Source of the DNA: Flavimaricola sp.
Lineage (GTDB): Bacteria > Pseudomonadota > Alphaproteobacteria > Rhodobacterales > Rhodobacteraceae
NCBI GenBank assembly: GCA_023300365.1
Contig: JALZWD010000436.1
Span: forward strand, 1 to 5,047
Length of the DNA stretch: 5,047 bases
Reading direction: 5' to 3'
In this document: positions 1 to 5,047 of the stretch, piece after piece
How the letters are laid out: every line of letters begins with the position of its first letter
Numbering within the stretch: the stretch's first letter is position 1
Notes under the pieces: model-generated
Told to the model about the DNA's origin: nothing
Database searches by the model: none
What the model saw: the letters and a program-made list of their open reading frames with translations, nothing else
Position numbers and translations under genes: made by a program

Positions 1-844
1 CCAAACCGTAACGCGCCGCGATGTGGGCGGCAAAAACCGCGCCGCCAGCAGGGCCGGATTCAACCAGCCGCACCGGAAACTCGGCGGCGTTTTGAATTGA
101 AATAATGCCGCCACCAGAATGCATCAAAAAGATACGGCACGCCGCGCCTTCGTCCTTGAGGCGATCTTCGAGGCGGCCCAGATAAGACGCCATCAGCGGC
201 TTAATATAGGCATTGGCCACAACGGTATTGAAACGTTCGTATTCGCGCATCTGCGGCGAGACCTCGGAGGAAATCGAGACCGCAACATGCGGGAGTTTTT
301 CGGCCAGCACATCGCGCACCAGCCGCTCGTGCGCGGGATTAAGATAGGAATGGATCAACCCCACAGCGACACTTTCAAAGCCCGCTTGGCCGATCTTATC
401 AACGACGGCTTCGACCTCTTTTTTGTCAATGGCCACCAACTCTTGGCCGTTCGCGTCGATCCGGCCCGCGACGGTAAATCGCATGTGCCGGGGCAACAAA
501 GGATCGGGAAGGTTGAGGTTGAGATCATATTGCTCAAACCGGCTTTCGGTGCGCATTTCGATCACATCGCGAAACCCTTGGGTGGTGATCAATGCGGTTT
601 TGGCACCGCGCCGTTCAATGAGCGCGTTGGTGGCCAATGTGGTGCCATGGATTATCTGACTGATCTGTGACGGCGCGACGCCAGCCTTGGCACAGACCTG
701 ATGCATGCCGTCGATGATGGCGTTCTCGGGGGCGGTATAGGTCGTTAAAACTTTGGTTGAGAATGGCAGCCCGTCTTTTTCAAGAACAACGTCCGTAAAG
801 GTGCCGCCGATATCGACGCCAAGGCGGATAGAAGGGGATGCCAT
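1..844 (-). CDS. hyuA: Hydantoinase/oxoprolinase family protein, subunit A (5' part; runs off left edge)
   Basis: The first 281 residues can be read without a stop to the window edge. Family members are roughly 690 residues, so more than half is missing. The family performs ATP-dependent hydrolysis of hydantoins or 5-oxoproline, or carboxylation of acetone/acetophenone, usually with a B subunit in the cytoplasm. Visible motifs are the N-terminal phosphate-binding DIGGTFTD (residues 11-18), HGTTLATNALIER (66-78), SGGG (243-246) and ESGPAGG (262-268). They cover the Hydant_A_N domain and the start of the Hydantoinase_A domain. The ATG at 844 is supported by AGGAG (minus strand, positions 855-851) 6 nt upstream. 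It starts 82 bp after the lysR stop, on the same strand. A hyuB-like gene would be expected just beyond the left edge. The exact substrate (N-methylhydantoin, oxoproline, acetone-type) cannot be decided from this part. The family call is very secure; the symbol is generic. Confidence 0.93.
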   Translation of the reverse strand, partial: MASPSIRLGVDIGGTFTDVVLEKDGLPFSTKVLTTYTAPENAIIDGMHQVCAKAGVAPSQISQIIHGTTLATNALIERRGAKTALITTQGFRDVIEMRTESRFEQYDLNLNLPDPLLPRHMRFTVAGRIDANGQELVAIDKKEVEAVVDKIGQAGFESVAVGLIHSYLNPAHERLVRDVLAEKLPHVAVSISSEVSPQMREYERFNTVVANAYIKPLMASYLGRLEDRLKDEGAACRIFLMHSGGGIISIQNAAEFPVRLVESGPAGGAVFAAHIAARYGL

Positions 845-926
845 ATCGTGCTCCTGATCTGGGTTACGCAGTACAGGTGGCCCAAGTTGCAGGCTTTAGT
901 CAAATCGATTAAATTTCTTGACCTGA
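845..926 (-). promoter_or_regulatory. Leader of hyuA with RBS and candidate operator
   Basis: This 82-bp gap separates the lysR stop from the hyuA start. It contains a clear AGGAG ribosome binding site (positions 851-855). It also holds an AT-rich inverted repeat, GTCAA (899-903), 14 nt, TTGAC (918-922). The repeat sits where a regulator such as the adjacent LysR protein could bind. I could not find a convincing -35/-10 pair, so a separate hyuA promoter is possible but not shown. Confidence 0.35.
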
Positions 927-1841
927 TCAATTATTTTGATCGCTCCCGGTTGCCATCGCCGCTTTTGCGATTTGTGCGGCTTTCTCTACATAGAGGGCCG
1001 CACGGGCCGGGGCAAAGCGTGCGTAAAATGACAATGGATCCGGCAACCAGCCGATATCGACTTGGTGTAAAGCGCCAGATGCAACTTCGTCTTTGACAAG
1101 CCGTTCGGGCAGCAGCGCGACACCCAAGCCCTCTAGTACCATCGGAACACAAGCAGACAGCGCACTCGAGTGCACGATCCTTTCGCGCGGTAATCCGCGC
1201 TCTGCGGCGATGCGATGAAGCGCGGCACAGGCTTGGGTATGTTTGGCATGGGCCAAGATCGTCTGGTCAAAAACCATCGCGAGTGACGGCGCGGGATTGA
1301 TGTGTTGCAACACATCGGAATTGGCGATCCAGCAATACGGCTCTTGCCCCAATGATGTGCTGGCAAAGGCCTTGGATTTGAAAGGGCCAGTGTGCAAGGC
1401 CAGATCAAGTTTTCCCTCCATCAGGCGCGTATCAATGGCGGTGGAAATATCCACCTCAAGCTGAATTCGCAGCTTTGGATAGGCCTCTCTCATCAGCCGC
1501 AAAAACCGTTGCAACCATGTGCAGGCCACAAGCTCGGTAACGCCCAGCCGAAGGGTTTCTTCAATAAGATCCTGACGGCCCGCATCATCGATAAGTGCTT
1601 CGGCCGACCATAAAATGTCGCGCGCGCGCTTGAGGAGCTTGTCGCCATCAGCCGTCAGTCGAACACAACCCGCATCGCGAATAAACAACACCACATCTAA
1701 GGTGCTCTCAAGGGCGGTGATGCGCGCCGAAATATTGGGCTGTGTGGTGCCAAGCGCCAGTGCTGCTGCACGAAATGTGCCAGTGTCGACAACAAAGGCA
1801 AAGGCCTCAAGTTGTTTGAATGTGATCTTGCTTTTGATCAT
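927..1841 (-). CDS. LysR-family transcriptional regulator
   Basis: The protein has 304 residues, the usual LysR length. The N-terminal winged helix-turn-helix spans about residues 7-66, with the typical FKQLEAF start, the helix pair around TGTFRAAALALGTTQPNISARI (split as TGTFRAAALAL and GTTQPNISARI) and LTADGDKLL at 62-70. A LysR substrate-binding domain follows (about 95-295), including the usual VLEGLGVALLPERLV stretch near 235-249, so it should bind a small effector. An in-frame ATG at 1916 would add 25 residues of proline/arginine-rich sequence. I chose the ATG at 1841 because AGGA (1850-1847) lies 5 nt upstream and the HTH then starts at the normal distance from the N-terminus. The gene lies between the ridA-like gene and hyuA on the same strand. 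It may control hyuA downstream, prpE-ridA upstream, or both; the effector is unknown. Confidence 0.93.
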   Translation of the reverse strand: MIKSKITFKQLEAFAFVVDTGTFRAAALALGTTQPNISARITALESTLDVVLFIRDAGCVRLTADGDKLLKRARDILWSAEALIDDAGRQDLIEETLRLGVTELVACTWLQRFLRLMREAYPKLRIQLEVDISTAIDTRLMEGKLDLALHTGPFKSKAFASTSLGQEPYCWIANSDVLQHINPAPSLAMVFDQTILAHAKHTQACAALHRIAAERGLPRERIVHSSALSACVPMVLEGLGVALLPERLVKDEVASGALHQVDIGWLPDPLSFYARFAPARAALYVEKAAQIAKAAMATGSDQNN

Positions 1842-1846
1842 GTACG

Positions 1847-1850
1847 TCCT
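1847..1850 (-). promoter_or_regulatory. Ribosome binding site deciding the lysR start
   Basis: AGGA on the minus strand lies 5 nt before the ATG at 1841. It supports the shorter 304-residue LysR protein over the 329-residue version starting at 1916. Confidence 0.6.
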
Positions 1851-1922
1851 GTGGCCAACATCACGGGCCCTTGGGGGGGCAGGGGCGACAAAGAGATGGG
1901 CACCCAGAAAACGCAATGCCGC

Positions 1923-1955
1923 GCGCGCATTTTGAGCACAGCACTCAAAGCGCGC
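1923..1955 (-). terminator. Strong hairpin immediately after the ridA-like stop codon (terminator-like, no U-tract)
   Basis: An inverted repeat begins at the first base after the TAG of the ridA-like gene. On the minus strand it reads GCGCGC TTTGAG, a 7-nt loop, CTCAAA, a 2-nt bulge, GCGCGC. That gives 12 base pairs with one bulge. No run of T follows on the minus strand, so it is not a textbook intrinsic terminator. It could be a weak or Rho-assisted terminator, or a 3' stabilising structure that uncouples prpE-ridA from lysR-hyuA expression. Confidence 0.5.
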
Positions 1956-2315
1956 CTAGGGCGTTGATTTTTCGGCGGCGACGATGATGATCTCGACCTT
2001 GAGGGTATCGCGGGCAAGCTTGGCCTCGCCACATGCGCGGGCAGGGGCGTGGCCTTGGGGAACCCATGCGTCCCAAACCGCGTTCATCTCGGCGAAATCC
2101 GCCATATCAGCAAGCCAGATGGTTGCTTGCAGGATATGCTCAGGGCCAGAGCCCGCCTCTTCTAACAGCGCATCGATCCGTGCGAGACAATCTTGGGTCT
2201 GCGCGGTCACCCCGTCGCCGGCACCGATTTGGCCACAAAGATAGATCGTGCCGTTGTGTTTGACGATTTTACTCATTCGTTCGGCGGTATGCAGGCGCTC
2301 AATCATTGTCGTCAT
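1956..2315 (-). CDS. RidA-like (YjgF/YER057c/UK114) reactive intermediate deaminase
   Basis: The protein has 119 residues, a single Rid domain of the usual length and expected to be a cytosolic trimer. The fold is recognisable from YLCGQIG (25-31), the [22 protein letters not shown] region (split as [12 protein letters not shown] and [10 protein letters not shown]) at 63-84, and [19 protein letters not shown] at 91-109. Arg93 in PARAC matches the carboxylate-binding arginine of RidA (Arg105 in E. coli), so imine/enamine hydrolysis is plausible. The sequence resembles the IERLHT...MSKIV subgroup more than archetypal RidA. The start codon overlaps the prpE stop (ATGA, 4 bp), and no clear Shine-Dalgarno is visible, which suggests translational coupling. 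A second in-frame ATG at 2306 (residue 4) would begin at the conserved MIERLHT and is an alternative start. The physiological substrate is unknown. Confidence 0.92.
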   Translation of the reverse strand: MTTMIERLHTAERMSKIVKHNGTIYLCGQIGAGDGVTAQTQDCLARIDALLEEAGSGPEHILQATIWLADMADFAEMNAVWDAWVPQGHAPARACGEAKLARDTLKVEIIIVAAEKSTP

Positions 2316-4216
2316 CCGATCAGTTTGCGGGCCGCAAGGGCCGCTGAAATTTCGTCGAGGATCGCGGGATCGTCAATCGCGGCAGGCATTTTGAAATCCT
2401 GGGCATCGGCAATCTTTTGGATCGTCCCGCGCAAAACTTTGCCAGAGCGGGTCTTGGGCAGGCGCTTAATCTCAAGGGCGGTTTTAAAGGCGGCTACGGC
2501 CCCAATTTTTCCCCGGACCAATTGCACAAGCTCGCCTTCAAGCTCTTGTTGATCTCGGGCTGCACCGTCGTTGGTTACAAACAGACCCAAAGGCATTTGC
2601 CCCTTGAGGGGATCGGCTTTGCCAACCACGGCACATTCGGCGATGTCAGGGTGGCTTGCGATTACCTCTTCCATTGCCCCGGTTGAAAGCCGGTGGCCCG
2701 CGACATTGATGATGTCATCTGTGCGCGACATAATAAAAACATAGCCGTCCTCGTCGATGATGCCCGCGTCCGAGGTTGCGTAATATCCGGGATATTCGGC
2801 CAAATAGGACGAGAGAAACCGCTCGGGTGCTTGCCACAATGTTGGAAAGCTTCCGGGCGGAAGCGGCAGTTTGCAAACGATATTGCCGAGGGTGCCCGGC
2901 GCCACTTCGATGCCGCCATCATCGAGTACACGGATATCATATCCCGGCATCGGCTTGCCCGGTGAGCCAAGTCGCACAGGAAACCCACCGATGCCCACAG
3001 GATTGCCCGAGATCGCCCAGCCGGTTTCGGTTTGCCACCAATGGTCGATCACCGGGCAACCCAGCTTGGCCTGCGCCCATTCGATCGTGGCAGGATCCGA
3101 GCGTTCACCCGCAAGGAAAAGTGTGCGGAAATGCGACAGGTCATAGTCCCCAATCAACGCGCCTTTCGGGTCTTCTTTCTTGATCGCACGAAAGGCCGTG
3201 GGGGCGGTAAATAAAGAGGCGACCTTGTGGTCTTGGATCACGCGCCAGAATGCGCCTGCATCAGGCGTGCCGATGGGTTTGCCTTCATAAACCAAGGTCG
3301 TTGCACCGTGCAGCAACGGACCATAGCAAATATACGAATGCCCCACGACCCAACCAACATCAGACGCCGCCCAGAACACTTCGCCCGGCTTGACGCCATA
3401 GTGATTTTCCATTGTCCATTTCAACGCGACCATATGGCCGCCTGTATCGCGGACAACACCCTTGGGCTGGCCCGTCGTGCCGGAGGTATAGAGGATATAC
3501 AGCGGATCGGTGGCCTCAACCGCGACGCATTCCGTTGTGCGGCCCTCTGCCATGGCCGCGCCAACAGCCTCGGCATAGTCCACATCGCGTTTCGGCGTAA
3601 GGTCACAGCGCAGCGTGTCGCGTTGCAATATCACGCAGTGGTCAGGTTTTTGAGTGGCCAATGTGATGGCTTCATCAAGCAACGGTTTATAGGCGATGAC
3701 CCGGCCCGGCTCGATGCCGCAAGAGGCCGAGATTATCGCCTTGGGCGCGGCATCATCGATCCGTGTCGCAAGCTCTTGTGGGGCAAAGCCGCCAAAGACC
3801 ACGGAATGCACGGCCCCCAATCTTGCGCAAGCAAGCATTGCAAAAATCGCTTGGGGAACCATCGGCATATAAAGCACGACCCGGTCGCCTTTGCTCACAC
3901 CCAAGTCGCGCAAAACCGCCGCGAGGCCGCCAACCTGTTCCAGAACTTGAGCATAGGTATATCGCTCAACAGTGTCTGTCACGGGGCTGTCAAAAATCAC
4001 CGCAAGCCTGTCGCCGTGTCCGGCCTCAATGTGTCGGTCGAGGCAATTGTAACAGGTATTGCACGTCGCCCCCTCAAACCACCGTCCATAGGCGCCACTG
4101 TCGGCAGTAAAGGCCCGAGGAGCGGGGGAGAACCAATCAATATCTTCCGCGGCCTTGGACCAGAATGTTTCTGGATCGGTTTGCCATGCGTTGTATGTTT
4201 GTTCGTATCCGGACAC
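2312..4216 (-). CDS. prpE: Propionate--CoA ligase (propionyl-CoA synthetase), PrpE type
   Basis: This AMP-forming acyl-CoA synthetase has 634 residues, the full family length. It activates propionate (possibly also acetate or other short acids) to acyl-AMP and then acyl-CoA. The N-terminal acetyl-CoA synthetase-type domain covers about residues 1-65. The adenylation core has the P-loop [11 protein letters not shown] (243-253), [19 protein letters not shown] (286-304), HWWQTETGW (392-400) and TSDAG (481-485). The C-terminal domain has [20 protein letters not shown] (498-517) and TRSGK (589-593). Lys593 is the catalytic lysine, a site commonly acetylated in this family. The [13 protein letters not shown] segment, [20 protein letters not shown] (311-330) and the closing [10 protein letters not shown] (614-623) point to PrpE rather than Acs. 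The GTG start is supported by GAGGGGG 7 nt upstream. It is the first gene of the prpE-ridA pair and diverges from the rhodanese gene. Substrate specificity is inferred by family likeness. Confidence 0.93.
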   Translation of the reverse strand: MSGYEQTYNAWQTDPETFWSKAAEDIDWFSPAPRAFTADSGAYGRWFEGATCNTCYNCLDRHIEAGHGDRLAVIFDSPVTDTVERYTYAQVLEQVGGLAAVLRDLGVSKGDRVVLYMPMVPQAIFAMLACARLGAVHSVVFGGFAPQELATRIDDAAPKAIISASCGIEPGRVIAYKPLLDEAITLATQKPDHCVILQRDTLRCDLTPKRDVDYAEAVGAAMAEGRTTECVAVEATDPLYILYTSGTTGQPKGVVRDTGGHMVALKWTMENHYGVKPGEVFWAASDVGWVVGHSYICYGPLLHGATTLVYEGKPIGTPDAGAFWRVIQDHKVASLFTAPTAFRAIKKEDPKGALIGDYDLSHFRTLFLAGERSDPATIEWAQAKLGCPVIDHWWQTETGWAISGNPVGIGGFPVRLGSPGKPMPGYDIRVLDDGGIEVAPGTLGNIVCKLPLPPGSFPTLWQAPERFLSSYLAEYPGYYATSDAGIIDEDGYVFIMSRTDDIINVAGHRLSTGAMEEVIASHPDIAECAVVGKADPLKGQMPLGLFVTNDGAARDQQELEGELVQLVRGKIGAVAAFKTALEIKRLPKTRSGKVLRGTIQKIADAQDFKMPAAIDDPAILDEISAALAARKLIG

Positions 4217-4223
4217 GCGTATT

Positions 4224-4230
4224 CCCCCTC
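4224..4230 (-). promoter_or_regulatory. Ribosome binding site deciding the prpE GTG start
   Basis: GAGGGGG on the minus strand lies 7 nt before the GTG at 4216. No suitable ATG lies nearby upstream in frame. The GTG places the N-terminus ([10 protein letters not shown]) exactly where PrpE proteins normally begin. Confidence 0.7.
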
Positions 4231-4243
4231 ACAGGTATAGTTT

Positions 4244-4258
4244 TGGCCAAGACGGCCA
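4244..4258. promoter_or_regulatory. Candidate operator TGGCC-N5-GGCCA upstream of prpE
   Basis: A perfect 5-bp inverted repeat with a 5-nt centre lies 28 bp before the prpE start codon. The position suits a repressor site or a leader hairpin. No known regulator motif is recognised, and such short GC-rich repeats occur by chance. Confidence 0.25.
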
Positions 4259-4374
4259 CCGTCGACATAAATCGGCTTACCCAGTGATATAGCGTGATTT
4301 CCCGGTGCAGAGAAAGGCCACAACCGGCCCAATTTCATTTACCCAACCGGGCAAGGCCCCCTGCATCATAGGGC

Positions 4375-4384
4375 AAAACGTTTT
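4375..4384. promoter_or_regulatory. Palindrome AAAACGTTTT in the divergent region
   Basis: A perfect 10-bp palindrome lies in the divergent intergenic region, 88 bp before the rhodanese start and about 160 bp before the prpE start. It could be an operator for either direction. The regulator is unknown, and chance occurrence is possible. Confidence 0.25.
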
Positions 4385-4472
4385 ATCGCCGTCGCAAGAG
4401 TTGTGCGGCCATCCAATTTATATCAATGTTTGCCAAAAGCGTCCGCATACCGACGCCAAGCAAGGATCCGAG

Positions 4473-4874
4473 ATGAGTCTAAAAATTTCTGCCGCGAAGA
4501 TGGTCGACGATGCGCGCGCCCGTATCCAAGAGATTGAGACACCTGACCTTATTGCGATGCTGGGTGATCCCAACGTGATTATCGTTGATATACGCGACGT
4601 GCGCGAACGCCAACGTGGCGGGTATATCCCCGGAAGCTTTCATGCGCCGCGTGGTATGATCGAATTTTGGGTTGATCCAGACAGCCCGTATTACAAAGAG
4701 ATTTTTGGCCAAACGGACAAGAAGTACGTTTTTCATTGCGCCTCAGGTTGGCGTTCCGCCATCACCGTCGCCACATTGCAGGACATGGGCTTTGAGGCGG
4801 CACATCTGAGGGAAGGGTTTTCGACGTGGGGCAAACACGGCGGACCGATTGAGATGCCCGAACCGAAATCCTAG
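4473..4874 (+). CDS. Single-domain rhodanese-like protein (sulfurtransferase)
   Basis: The protein has 133 residues and consists of one rhodanese domain with a short N-terminal helix extension. Visible features are the CH2A-like segment VIIVDIRDVRERQRGGYIPG (35-54), the HAPRGMIEFW stretch (57-66), and the active-site loop CASGWRS (89-95) with catalytic Cys89, then HLREGFSTWGKHGGPIE near the end (111-127). The catalytic cysteine and a six-residue loop are present, so persulfide carrying or thiosulfate sulfurtransferase activity is plausible; the acceptor is unknown. There is no signal peptide or membrane segment, so it is likely cytoplasmic. An in-frame upstream ATG at 4305 would add 56 residues that do not look like protein of this family. 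The ATG at 4473 has AAGGA (4462-4466) 6 nt upstream and is preferred. It is divergent from prpE and appears monocistronic. Confidence 0.92.
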   Translation: MSLKISAAKMVDDARARIQEIETPDLIAMLGDPNVIIVDIRDVRERQRGGYIPGSFHAPRGMIEFWVDPDSPYYKEIFGQTDKKYVFHCASGWRSAITVATLQDMGFEAAHLREGFSTWGKHGGPIEMPEPKS

Positions 4875-4901
4875 TTTTCGCCGCCGCGGTACACCATGGG
4901 A

Positions 4902-4923
4902 TCATGGGGCAGCGCGCCCCTGA
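4902..4923. terminator. Possible terminator hairpin between convergent rhodanese and tetR-like genes
   Basis: GGGGC (4906-4910) pairs with GCCCC (4916-4920) around a 5-nt loop. Three further pairs (TCA with TGA) form if one T is bulged. On the plus strand it is followed by a T-rich GTTTGTTTG stretch rather than a clean T-run, so termination for the rhodanese transcript is plausible but not certain. Confidence 0.4.
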
Positions 4924-4924
4924 G

Positions 4925-4950
4925 TTTGTTTGTGGCGTTTGTTTGTGGCG
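4925..4950. repeat. Perfect 13-bp tandem duplication (TTTGTTTGTGGCG x2)
   Basis: Two identical 13-bp units lie head to tail (4925-4937 and 4938-4950). The second unit ends exactly at the base before the stop codon of the minus-strand tetR-like gene. It looks like a recent replication-slippage duplication in the 3' non-coding region; no function is evident. Confidence 0.85.
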
Positions 4951-5047
4951 CTAGGTCGACATACGCTTGGTCAAAAGCTCAAGCGCGTCTTCGAAAAATT
5001 GAGGGTTCCCGGCTGCGCGCGCAGCGAGTTGCGCGCCCTCAAGTAAT
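4951..5047 (-). CDS. C-terminal end of a probable TetR-family regulator (runs off right edge)
   Basis: Reading the minus strand inward from the right edge gives 31 residues ending in TAG at 4953-4951. They begin LLEGAQLAARAAGNPQFF and end ALELLTKRMST. The pattern (LxEGAxLxAR, a short GNP-type turn, then a closing amphipathic helix) is typical of the last two helices of TetR C-terminal ligand-binding domains. The DNA-binding domain is outside the window, so the call rests on the short tail only. The gene converges on the rhodanese gene with a 76-bp gap. Its target is unknown. Confidence 0.6.
   Translation of the reverse strand, partial: LLEGAQLAARAAGNPQFFEDALELLTKRMST

Larger units (their letters stand above)
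4217..4472. promoter_or_regulatory. Divergent intergenic region between prpE and the rhodanese gene
   Basis: This 256-bp non-coding region must hold the promoters of both flanking genes. On the minus strand, TATATC (4291-4286) with a poor TTCTCT 17 nt upstream (4314-4309) is a weak promoter candidate for prpE, giving a leader of about 70 nt. On the plus strand, TATATC at 4419-4424 could be a -10 for the rhodanese gene, but no good -35 is visible. Two symmetrical elements are listed separately: a TGGCC-N5-GGCCA repeat near prpE and an AAAACGTTTT palindrome in the middle. I see no small ORF or RNA gene in this gap. Confidence 0.45.

Noticed and set aside
481..485. TSDAG in the ligase (residues 481-485) as a damaged TGD motif (numbers are residue positions)
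   Set aside because: PrpE proteins tolerate a non-glycine at this place (E. coli PrpE has TFD as I recall) and the aspartate is kept, so it is not a sign of inactivation.
119..670. 183-codon plus-strand open frame at the left end
   Set aside because: It is the antisense shadow of hyuA, whose conserved motifs are read continuously on the minus strand.
1842..1916. N-terminal 25-residue extension of the LysR protein
   Set aside because: It is Pro/Arg-rich and unlike LysR N-termini; the ATG at 1841 has a proper RBS and gives the normal family length.
1615..1935. Plus-strand open frame of 106 codons covering the lysR 5' end and the ridA-lysR gap
   Set aside because: It is mostly antisense to the LysR helix-turn-helix region, with shadow-like composition and no family resemblance.
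2776..3183. Plus-strand open frame of 135 codons within prpE
   Set aside because: It has Arg/Pro/Ser-rich shadow composition opposite the conserved adenylation domain and no domain or convincing RBS.
2312..4216. Reading the ligase as acetyl-CoA synthetase (Acs)
   Set aside because: Family-specific stretches ([13 protein letters not shown], the [11 protein letters not shown] segment, the C-terminal [10 protein letters not shown]) and the length of 634 fit PrpE better, although some activity on acetate cannot be excluded.
3227..4240. 337-codon plus-strand open frame opposite prpE
   Set aside because: It is antisense to the most conserved part of prpE, has a His/Arg/Cys-rich low-likelihood composition with no recognisable domain, and its openness follows from the codon bias of the real gene.
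4305..4472. N-terminal 56-residue extension of the rhodanese protein
   Set aside because: It has no resemblance to a signal peptide or known domain; the ATG at 4473 has a good RBS and the extension would cover the promoter region.
4875..5047. A mobile element end or attachment site near the 13-bp repeats
   Set aside because: The copies are directly adjacent with no inverted termini, transposase or integrase, so slippage duplication is the simpler reading.

Overview
The window looks like a chromosomal catabolic/housekeeping segment of an alphaproteobacterium, most likely of the Rhodobacteraceae (Roseobacter-type). This is inferred from the protein style of the propionate-CoA ligase, the hydantoinase A, the Rid protein and the small rhodanese, and from moderately high GC with no stretch of clearly foreign composition. 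I made the assignment from memory of these families, not from a search.

Layout, left to right. Four genes lie on the minus strand and are read from right to left. Positions 4216-2312 encode a propionyl-CoA synthetase (prpE type). It overlaps by 4 bp a RidA-like imine/enamine deaminase gene (2315-1956). A strong hairpin follows directly after the ridA-like stop (1923-1955). Next come a LysR-family regulator (1841-927) and then the start of a hydantoinase/5-oxoprolinase A subunit (844 to the left edge, 281 residues visible, C-terminus outside the window). On the plus strand, a single-domain rhodanese (4473-4874) is divergent from prpE across a 256-bp intergenic region. At the right edge, the last 31 residues of a probable TetR-family regulator lie on the minus strand (5047-4951), convergent with the rhodanese gene. 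A perfect 13-bp tandem duplication abuts that gene's stop codon.

How the genes may work together (inference). PrpE activates propionate or another short acyl acid to acyl-CoA. The Rid protein, translationally coupled to it, would remove reactive imine/enamine by-products. The LysR regulator and HyuA probably form a second unit for ATP-dependent cleavage or carboxylation of a hydantoin-, oxoproline- or ketone-like substrate. The hairpin between the units has no U-tract, so read-through into lysR-hyuA is possible.

I see no mobile element, CRISPR array, tRNA or rRNA. I also see no evidence for a previously undescribed system. The most notable points are the ridA-prpE coupling, the hairpin behind it, the candidate operators and the small tandem duplication.
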